Positions 38,401 to 50,400 of a stretch of 64,000 nucleotides of DNA are shown piece after piece (within the stretch, counting starts at the first letter, position 1; every line of letters begins with the position of its first letter). Location of the stretch: assembly GCF_954871325.1 (NCBI RefSeq), contig NC_088776.1:52532569-52596568 (forward strand), written 5' to 3'. The translations under genes were made by a program, and so were the position numbers. The notes under the pieces were generated by a model, which had not been told where the DNA came from, searched no databases, and saw nothing but the letters and a program-made list of their open reading frames with translations. This DNA comes from Gordionus sp. m RMFG-2023 (lineage: Eukaryota; Nematomorpha; Gordioida; Chordodea; Parachordodidae).

Positions 38401-41400
38401 AAATCGCAGTCGGTTCTGACTCATCTTCGAGCGATTTTATCTTTACCGTCGAAGACGGGCTAAACGACAAAACCGAAATCGAATCTGAGATCAACCCGAT
38501 AATGCAGCAAGGCTACACCATTCCTTTGCAGGCCCCAACATTCACCAGGCAAAAATGCAGTCTAAAATCCTTCTCGTCGTCTTCTTCCCACTTTAGTGCC
38601 GCCACTCAGGGACCCAAAACATATTCTAAAAAATATATCGGTCATCATAACAACGAGAAAGCTTTTCATTCTTTCCATAAAAATGGTAATAGTAATATTT
38701 ATAATTACCGGAATGATGAAAGCCATTCTTCCAGTTTCGAAGTCGTGAATTCTGTCCTGCCCCAACCTAGCACTTTACCTTCAGCTGCTTCTCCCAAAAA
38801 GATGAGCACAGTCGATGGTAATTTCGCTAAGCCCGGTAATTATGCTAGTAATGGTGTTGGAGGCGGTGGATTTTTGAATAGAGCGAAAACTAATTTCCTA
38901 CAGTCGATTCTCACTGGAACCGGACATATGAAGAGTATGAAAGGTCCAGTGATCATATTTTTTTAAAAAATTTACATAATATTAATCGTTTTTATGTAAA
39001 TATCCAAAGAACCCTATATTAATCAAGCTAAGATATATCAAAATAATTTATTTACGAATATTTTTTTTTGATTATTTCGCCTACAGGTAATACTCGTAAC
39101 TGGAATAGCGAGAAATCAGGTATAAATTTAAATAATGATTAATTTTTAGTGCTGTATCGTCGGTCTAGGAGTGATTTATTTGACTTTTTTAATTTTTGAT
39201 AAAGTTGTGGATTTTAATTGATTAATTTCCCTTAAATGTGTAAATAAAAACTAGATTTAAAAGTATTAATTTTTGGCCCCGTTAAAGCACTCTCATTTTG
39301 GGTTATTTTCATTATTTTTAATGCATTATTACGATATATTATCATATTCTATAATTCCATTAAGCACCTGTTTTAAATTATATAAAATAAATTATTATAA
39401 AATATATATGGAAAAAATTATCAATATTGACAAAGTTTTTTATTTAGCTTATAATTTTTTTTATATTATGCCATTGGCCCTCTGGAAAAAGAATATTCCA
39501 CCTTAAACAAAACGCCTTTGCTCACGGAAAACTCGTTATCTTCCTCTTTATCGCAGCCTAAAGATTATGAAAAGGACCAAATAGTTGCCAAGGATGACGA
39601 ATTAGTGATAACCGCTCAAAATGTAGGCGTTGCTTCAATGTTACCTCATTGTGATAACGATTACGACAAATCTTTCATAGGGCTTAAATTCGATGGCCAA
39701 AAATCGTGTGCCATTTCTTCTAACGACGTAATTAAGCGCGACACTGGTATAAATAATGGCACCGGAAAACTTGGCAAGAGTCTTATCGGTGCTAGTTTTC
39801 AAAGTTATAAGCAAAATTTTAACACCCTTCTCAATTCCAACATTATCAACCCTTCAAATGCAAACTCTACCAATAAAACGAACGACGCGTTAGGCGTGAA
39901 TGGGATTGAGAGAAACGCGGGAAATAGTAGCGACAATATTTGTCCAACTTTTTTGATATTTTTGGATTGCGTTTTACAGGTTTTACATATAAAATAAAAA
40001 ATTTAACATAAATTTTTATTTGGATAATTATTATAATTTTTTTTTAAAAAAATATCCAATCCGATGAACAAGTACCAGGGTTAATTCTTTATATCGTTAA
40101 TGGTGCAATTAACTGAAATTAAAATGATATGCCATTTAAAAATTATTTTCTGTATAAATCCATGCTAGATGACGTAATTAAACTAAAATTAATGAGATTA
40201 ATATTGTCTTAGTGAATTATATCAGTGTTATTTAATTCGATTATTTTTTTTATTATCATTATAAAAATAATTGACTTAATATATTATCAGAGATCTGCAG
40301 CACGGGCAGGGCCGTATTTTAATTTTTTTAAATATACATGGGCTGGGCCTAAAAAATTTTTTTTTAATATATCCGGGCCAGGCCTAATATTGTTGAACCC
40401 GGGCCGGGCCTTAATATATTTTATAAAAAATACATTATGAGTTAATGGTTATAAGATTATATTATATTATAGTTATGATTAATATAATATGGGTGATGGT
40501 TAACACTACCTAACACCCACAGATCGATCAAATTTTTCCTGTCAATTAAATTACGCAATAAGAATTGAATTTTTTATAATTCAGCATCCAAGTCTATATT
40601 ATATTTTACTACATTTAAACAAATAAATAACAATTAAATTCGCTCAAAATCTAAAGTAACTAATTAATATATTTTTTATAATTCATCATCTAAATCTTTA
40701 GCTTATATTTTACTACTTAAACAATCAAATAACAGTTAAATTTGCTCAAAATCCAAAGTAACTAATTAATTAATTTAATTTAATTATTTCATATATTATG
40801 GCACTAAATAATACCAATGATATAATCAATAAAATTAAAAATAATGTATATTCTTTTAAAACTAATCATTTAAAATCCTAAATATAGTCAAAATTTAATA
40901 TCATAATAGACGAAAAAAAAAATATAGGATACGTACAATGTAAGAATTGTTCCAATTTATTATCTTATAATCATAATCATGGTTCATCTCAAACATAAAT
41001 TTGATGGTAAATCCATGAAAATTAATAATTTTTTTTACACCTGAAAAACAGACCTATAAATATAATCTAAAATATTTAAAAGAAAAATTTATAGATCATT
41101 CCTTAACTCTTTGTGCAAAATATATTATGCCTTTCGAAATGATAGCTGAGAATGGGTTTCTTGAATTCAGCAAGGCTCTAATCGATGTTGGGGCAAAGTA
41201 TGGTAAAATAGATGTCAAATCATTGATTTCACACACCACCACTCTATCACGCCACTTTAAGGAAAAATGTGAGAAAATAAGAAACCATTTTGTTGACACT
41301 TTTACACCAGTAATAAAAAATCGATTTATGGCTGCTTCCACTGATATATGGTGCGATGACCATAAAAAGAACTCGTTTATAACAGTTAACATGCACTATA

Positions 41401-44400
41401 TATCAGATGACTGGAAGTTAGTGAAGAGAAACCTATTTAAAATTTAAAGAAGTGTCAAAGACTAGCAAAGTAGTTAAGGATGAACTATTAAAAAATTTTC
41501 ACAATTTTAATTTTAACAGTAATGATTTTATTTATATAATATTTGTTACAGACCAAGGTAAAAATATTATAAAAGCATTGGAGTTAATTGAACGATTAAA
41601 TTGTTGTTGTCATATATTAAACACAATTTTAAGAAATTCATTTAACTTCAAATATTTGGAAAGTAATGCCCCATTAATAAAATCAACAATAGATAATACT
41701 AAAATATTAGTGGGGCATTTAAAACAAAGTAATAAATGACAGCATTTGAAAGCCCTTTATCAAGATATAAGTCCGCTGGAACTACTATATGCTCAATTGT
41801 GTTTATTCTCAAAATGAAGAAATTATAAAAGTTCTTCAAGAACATGGGGGATCGGAAAAGTATTATATTTTCCGATCCTTCAGGATCTAGTCAATATTTT
41901 TGAGAATTTTAACAGAGCTATTGTTGAGTTACAGTCGGACTCTTGTACTCTTTTTAAAGTGGTAATTTGGTATTATGAACTTCTTGAAGTTTGTAATACC
42001 TTTCAAAGCGAAGAAGGAGAAATAAAATTGATTTTACTTAATATAAAGCATTTTTTAATTGAAAAATTTGTTTTACACAAGTATCATTTTATTTTTATTT
42101 TTCTCTGTCCCAAATTCAAGCAATTACTTATGTTGTCAGGGACAGATTGCAAGATGACGGAAAACTATATAAAAGATTATATTAAATTACAAGAGGCTCA
42201 GGAAGTTAATGAAATACCATCGACCAGTCGAATTACGACTGTTGCTAAATAAACTGAATCGTTTTATGACAAATGGGGCGATGGTAATTCTGGTAATATG
42301 TACCCGATGATGAATATAATAATTACATAAAAAATAGAACATTTAAGGTGGATAATTTGTTAGAGTGGTAGGCAGCTCACCAAAGCGAATTTCCAATTTT
42401 GGCAAAACGGGTATTGGCAATTTCTGCTTCAAGAGCTAGCTGTGAGCGCGATTTTTTCACTACTGGGAGAATTCTTGAAGAAAGAAGAAGTTATCTTCAA
42501 CCTGAAAAGGTAAATATGCTTCTCTTTCTTCATGATAATTTGTGAATTTTTAATATCTTTCTTGAGTATAGGGTTTCGTCAATCATGCTGGTTTTTTACT
42601 TTGCAAACTGTCAAATATTTATTGCATTTATTATATTTTACCTGAGTCCTGAAAGTTTTTAATCCAACATTTTTCATTTTTTTTTTACAATATTTTATAA
42701 TACAATTATATTAATATTTATGCAATTAGATTATATTTTCAAAATACTATTTATATACATGCATTTTTTTAAATAGCGATTTATTTTTATTTTATAAATT
42801 AAATAGTAATTAAAATATATTATATTCTCAAAATATTTTCCATTTTTATAAATTAAATATTAGTTTTATTTTTTTTAAATGCAATATAAAATATAGTATA
42901 TTCTCAAAATATCATTATACTTCCATTTTTTAAAATATTAGTTTTATTTTTATAATTGCAATATAAAATATAGTATATCCATTTTTATAAATATCAGTTT
43001 TATAATTTTTTATAAATTCAATATAATATTCTCAAAATATTAGCTTTTTACCATGTTTTTTTTTAAATACAAATTAAAATTATCACAAATACAATCTTTT
43101 ATATTCAAAAATATTATTTGTACAAATTTTTTATAGTATCAATTTGTAATTAAATTTCTGAATAAAATATGTAATATACTTATTAAATGATAATACTCGC
43201 TAAAAAATATGGTATTTTGTATATACTAGGTCGAATATAATTTTAAAAAATTCCGAGCCGGGCCTGGAAAATTTTTTTAAAAAAAATCTGGGCCGAGCCG
43301 TAAAAATTTTTTTTAAAAAATATCTGGGCCGAGCCGTAAAAATTTTTTTTAAAAAATATCCAGGCCGGGCCTTAAAAATTTTTTTAAAAAAATATCTGGG
43401 CCGGGCCGTAAAAACTTTTTTAAAAAAATATCCGGGCCGGACCGGGCTTAAATTTTTATAGCCAGACCGGGCCTAGTGCCTCTGCAGGTCTCGGATATAT
43501 ATATTTATGTTAAAAATATCACTTATTCTTTTATTTCGATGGAGAATATTGCAAATAAAGTTTTGGAGATATTAAAATAAAAAGAAAAAAAAAATCTTAA
43601 TCTCTTATTTTTGTTCATTCACTAAAAACCTTTTTTTAAAAAATAGATGTTCTACAACAATAAATAAGTCAAATTTTTTTGATACTAATTTTGGGTTGGT
43701 TTCGCTGATGGTAATGGCAGATGCTGGCGTATCCATGCATCACATATAACTAATGATTCATTTAAATAACAAGTTAGATTGTATAAATTCTCGCCATCCT
43801 TTAAATTCATCCTCATATATAAAAGTCTTGTTGATAGAAGTATTAGATTCCTTTGGAATGGTTCATTTTTAATTTAGCAATCGTTATGGAAAGGAAGGGA
43901 TACTTTTCTTATAACAAATTGAAAAGAGAAGGCTATAAGAAATCGGAGATGGCTTTCGCATATTCTGCAGTGGAAGACTAAATGGCTATACTAGGGTTGC
44001 AATTCCGTGTTGCCATGAGGTGAGAGAAATAATGTCAATGTTAAATAGCGAGTTATAGGAGGATGATACTAGTGGAGATGATTGCTGTCAATTTAATCTC
44101 CACATTTTGGTGGATATGCACCTAAACAGAAGATAGATTTGTTTTTTTAAGTAGCCTCCCAGAAAAAGCAAAATAAAATAGTGAAAGGGGCTTAAGTGGT
44201 TTGGGTGTTGATACAAAAAATGAATAAAAAAATTATGAAAGGTATTACATCATTGATTATTTCTTACATTCATTAAAAAAGATGAGCATTAGATTTACAT
44301 GTAAGAGTGGTGAGGCGGGAGATATTTCGTAGTAATTGATCTTAATTAGGATTGTAAATGTTTGTGAAAAAGACGATCATGGATAATAAAAATGTATTAT

Positions 44401-47400
44401 GGAGGATGCTACACGTTAGTGACTTAAGTGAGGCGAAAAATAATTTGTTAAGAAAAAGAGGAAAGTTCGGGGACACGCAACATTTTACGTTGGAAGATTT
44501 AGCGGTGCGCAATCGCAAACTTAGCGATTTTCTTAAAATATATTCATTTAGTCAACGATGGATTAGCGATCAATTTGAACGATATCGTTTGAAATGCAGT
44601 ATTTGCCATTCAACGCAACCTCAAAAAACGCTTAATTTTGGAAGCGCTATTTAGATTTGGGGAAATATTTTATTTAAAATATAAAAAAAGTGAGAATTTT
44701 TTTTAAAAAAAGTAAGAATTTTTTTTATATCGATTTCCGGAAATTGATTTTTTTTTATTGCTAATTAATAATCTGTCATTCAAATACTTGATTAATTTGA
44801 ACAATTATTTATTAATATTCAACTTAATCGAATAATTAATACCGATCTTATAGAAATAATATATTTTATAATTCGCAAGAAATAGTAAAACCCGTCTTGA
44901 GGAAAAAACGCACTTAACCCTTGGATAATCATGCCAGTTTTTATCAGCAAGGAAGCGGACAAAACTTTAAATTGGTTTAAATGAACCGAATACGAACAAT
45001 TCACTGTTCGATTCATATTTATCTTTGTATATGCTTAATCCATAGTTGTTTAGTATTCAACTGGATTCAAATTATTTTGAACGATTCGACATTTGCCCTT
45101 TATTATTATTTATATTACTAAGCTAATGCGACAATTCCCGACTTCGTTTGAATTCAATTCCGATTTTATTCTGTCACTATTCCAACACGCCTATTCATCT
45201 CCATTCGGTAAACTTATGTAATTTTATTTATCCCCAAGTCTTTACAATACGAATATCTATAAAACATACTTTGTCCCTTTTTAGAAAAAATCTCGCTTTT
45301 TTATTATTTCATACCAGCGTTCTTCAAATGAACAATTATATATTTTTGACTATGTTTTTTTTGGGCGGTAAAATAATCAAAATGGGCAATATTTTTATTA
45401 TCAACAAATTAATCTTTTGAGTTTTTAAATTTTTGGGCAGTAAATTTATCAAATGGTCAGTATTATTTTATCAAAACAATAAACAATTTGGGCATTATTT
45501 ATATAATATTGAGCATTAAAAAAAATTAAGTTGAATTGTAACTAAAATTGTATTGTACAATATTTATTTAAATATCTTTTTATTATTAGTTATCAGTATA
45601 TAATATGAAAATTAATATATCAAATATGAAAGTTAGTGAAATAAGTAAAATACCAAAAATGTTATGGAATTGCTATTTTTTATTTAAAATAATTTTTATA
45701 TCGAAATCAAGAATATTTTATGGAAATTATCGTATATTTAATATATAAAAATTAGTAAATTTACAAATATAACAAAAAGCTACAATATCAAATCACACTT
45801 TATTATTGCATTGAATTGTGCAAATCTAAAAAATAGAAAATTCATTATAAATGTTTATTTTAAATAATAATTAAAACTTACATGTTATTGTACAACAGAG
45901 CCTTTAGACTTTTAAGGTCAACCCCTGCTTCATCTTTGCTCTCTTGGAGCGTCTTTGGCAGTGGAGAGGTTTTACACAGGGATCCAAACCTAACGAATAT
46001 CGAGGTTCGGTTCGTAAAAAATAAAAATATGTTCTGTTCGAACCTCTAAAACCGGTTTACTTAATTCAAACCTACATTCGACTTATGTATAGGGAAGAAT
46101 TTTTTTTTTTATTTCATCATTAAAATAAAGAACACATTCATAAAAGCTTCATTTTTATTAATTGCACATTATAAAATAATATTTAATTTATAAATATAAC
46201 AAATAAATATCAATGATTAATTTTAATATGAACAATATTTAACTTTATTTACTTAAAATTATTTTATTAAGCCGTACAATTAATATATTTTCATTCGTCT
46301 CACTCAAATTACATCTATAAAGTGATAGTATAAATTTTATTGTTGAAAAACATCCTTCAACACTAACATGGATAGCCGACTCTGCCAGTATGATATCAGA
46401 CAATTTATATAACTTCTTTTTTTAAAGAAGACTTTCTACTAAATCCTCTTCAGATGAAGATACATTAACCGGCGTTGATTCACCTTATCCTCAACTCTTA
46501 TAACAAAGTTTAATTCCATGTTATGCTATATTTTAATAATATGCCATCTAGCCTTGGTTTTTTCTTCTTCAGTCCTTCTATATAATAGAAATTAAAAATA
46601 GCATTAAAAAATCTTATTATTTTTTATGAATGGATAGAAAAATATATAAAGTATAATAAAATTATTAATTATATAATATTTTTAAAACATATCTTAAATC
46701 TAGATATAGGCATGATAAAAAAGTATTGTTGTTGAAAAGTTGTTTCTCTCCGAAATTCTTAGCATCTATTGAGCCATCAAATGGTGAAGGAAAAAAGAAA
46801 ATTTCTAATTTAGCTTTTAGCCATATGCCATAAAAATCCCTTAAAGTAAGCTGCTCAAGTTGTATCTTGGTAGCTACTTTAATTGGTTTTAGGATATATT
46901 TATCAACACTATAATTGCTTCCTATTCCGAAGCTATAAAATAATCACTTGTATGATACTGAATACTCCTCACACATATCTTTTAATTCATTCAATCTCTC
47001 TAGCATGTCATAGGTCATCTGTGACAATCCAATATAGGTATTTTTAAGTTTAATTTTTTTTAGTATGATTGATATCTATTTCGTCCTTCTTGCAGGCAGT
47101 ACGAGCTTTAATAATAATATTAGAAACTGAGCATAATGCATGATTTATCACAAGTTCTAAGGTATGAGAAGCACATCTTATATTTATAATATTATATTGA
47201 GAATCATTAAGATTGATTGTTAATTCAACATATACATTTGTGAAATTAGTAGAAACATCATTAAAGTTATCTATATTCTGTATTTGTTCCTCTTCATCAT
47301 TTTCAAACATTTGGTTGTGATAATCACTATCCTCCATTTTTTGTCATGCCTATATCTAGATTTAAGGTATATTTTAAAAATATTAGATTATATCTTATAT

Positions 47401-50400
47401 AAATTTAATTAATAATTTTATTTTACTTTATATATTTTTCTATTTATTCATAAAAAATAATAAGATTTTTTTAATGATATATTTAATTTTTATTATATAG
47501 CAAGTGCTTCTGACTGAAGAAAAACAAAGGCTAGGGAGCATATTATTAAAATATGGTATAACATGGAATTGAACTTTGTTATAAGAGTGGAGGATTCTAT
47601 TGAAGGTGAATCAACCTGTTAATGTATCTTCAGCTGAATAGGATTTAGTAGAAAGCCTTCTTAAAAAAAGATGGTAATCAAACAACATCTGCTACAAAAT
47701 ACAGATTATAGAAATATTTTAGTTGAATTTTCTAAATAACTTAGCTTAAATAAAAATATGAATATTTTAGACTATTGGGGGAAATCAGAGTAATTGATAC
47801 CCATAATCATGTAAATTGTCTTATATCATACTGGCAGTGCTGGCTACTTAGTGTGGAAAGATGTTTTTCAACAATTAAATTTATACTCTTCACCTTATAG
47901 ATGTAATTTGAGCGAGACTAATCTTGAAAATATATTGATTGTGCGGCTTAATATAAAATTTTTAAGTAAATAAAGTTTAATATTGTTAATATTAAAATTA
48001 ATCATTGATATTTATTTGTTATATTTATAAATTAAATATTATTTTATAATGTGCAATTAATAAAAATGAAGCTTTTATGTATGTGTTTTTTATTATGAAG
48101 AAATAAAAAAAAATATTTTTTTAAAACGGGATAAAGGTAAACGTTCTCTAAGAGTATTTTCATCTTTAATTACCCGATTACTTGCTTCTAGTGCATTGTT
48201 TGATGCTAGGTGTAAAGTGTTTAAAATCTTCATACCATGTGTTGTTTAAATCTAGCCATTCCATTTCAAAATATTTAACAAAATCAGGAACTGCTGATTC
48301 CCATTAGCAAAAATAACTTGGTTTTGAGCTAATTGTAATTTATTAATATCATCATCTCAGCTTGATGTAATTTTGGTACTAGGGAAAAATTAAAACTCCA
48401 AATAAAAAAAATTGGAAAATTATTTATAAACTGCCCAAAAATTTAAAATATCTATCAAATGTGTTTTATACTGCCCATTTTTTAATTAAAAATACCCGAA
48501 TAATTTGTTCTGTATATTTTTAAAAAAAAACTGATTTAACTTCGTCACAGCTTCGCCAAGCTTATTCTGTATCCTTGTTCAACGTATTATTTGGACGTTA
48601 AAATTAGTGAACCTTTTTTTTGCTCGCTTATTTAAAATGGAGGATTTTGTACTTTTTGTTGTCACGGTCCATATTATATATAATTAACCTTATATTAGAG
48701 CAAGAAAGGGGAAATATATTTTTTTTAAAAGGCTTTTTGGGGGACTTTTATATAACATTTTAAGATATTTTATGTGAGTTACTTTACTACATCGCATAAC
48801 AAAATTTAAGATTTAACTATAAATTTTTTTAAAGCAATCTTTACAGGCGCGTAACCAATGGGGGAGGGGGGGGGAAGGTAGAAATCCCCCCCCCCTATCG
48901 CAAATTTGACTATTTTCATAAATATCATTTTAAGCTAATAAAAATTTTACCCCCAGACCCCCCCCCCTCACCAATCATTATTTTACAAATATTTGAATAT
49001 CAATTTTCCAACATATTATTCAAAAATATTAATAAAATGGAAAAATATTTAGTCAAAGAGATTGAAATCAAACGATAATTTATAAATAAGGCTGAGCATG
49101 AAAAAAAGTAATATGTCGTTAGCAGCGATATCATTATTGAATTCAATTGATCAATCAGAGTTTATCATTGCTGCTAATTGCATCAATAAATTATTTTTAG
49201 CTCACTACTTTGTAGAAATTTACAAAAATCAAATTTAGATTTGGTTTAGGTTATTGATTTGGCGGAAAATATTAATGAACAGGTAGATACAATAAGAATG
49301 AATGTAGATAAATATTTTCATAATATTTATCTAGACGTTGAATCGAAGGCTAAATTTTATGATATAATACTAATTAAACCTCGTCTAGCACCTAGGCCAT
49401 TATTGAGATGAAAATAAATATTGGCTCAACTGAAGAATATTATAAAATATCTATTTTCATCCCATTCTTAGATACTTTTTTATCGCAAATAAAAGTACGG
49501 GGTTTAGATAAAAAACAAGTCTTTAGCAATCTTCAAGTTTTATTACCCAAAGATCCTTCTTCATTTTCTAAACTATTGGTAAAATTAAATATTAAGAAAA
49601 ATTTTATTCCTATGGGATTGATACTGAAATAAATTTAATCAGTGAATTCGAATTGTGGTATAAATATTTATACGTTTAGCTATTTTACCTGAGCATGCTA
49701 TTGATGCGCTCAATCGGTGTAAAGAAACCTTGGCTCAATTTCCTAATATTTCGAAGTTGTTTTATATTCTTGCATGTTTGCCTATTACAACATGTACGAA
49801 TGAAAGGACTTTTTCCAACTTGAGAAGGTTGAAAACATATTTACGAAATATTGAATCTCGGCTAAATGGGTTAGCTCTGTTAAATATACACAGAGATTTT
49901 GTTCCAACGACAAACGAAATAATTAAAAATCTTGTATTTGATAAGAAGTTAAAAAAACTTGTTAATTTAATTATTTTCTAGTCAATATTTTAAACTACTA
50001 TTAGTATTTTCAATAAAAAAATTATATTCTACTTATATTGTATGAGAATTCAAGCTAAGGCTAGTTTTTAAAGCAAATTTTATAAAAAAAATGACATTAC
50101 ACTTTATTTCATCTTTACATTTAAAAAAACCTTTACATTTAAAAAAACTTTATTAAATATAATATACCTAACTTGAAATAATAAAAAAGAGGCTTGTAAT
50201 ATCCTATCCATAAGCACGAATTAGTAAATAATAGTTAAAAATAGAATTATAATTATTATTGAATTATGAATAATTTAATAGAATAGCTAAATAAGACCCG
50301 GCCGAAGGCCGGGGGAAAGCTGGGCGAAGGCCAGGTAAAGGGGGTTTGGGGGCGAAGCCCCAAAAATTTCCCCCCCCCCCTATAAGAAAATCCTGGATAC

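Noticed and set aside
38231-38765. Minus-strand frames antisense to the large MTMR9 exon
   Set aside because: Shadows of the coding strand; serine codon composition explains them.
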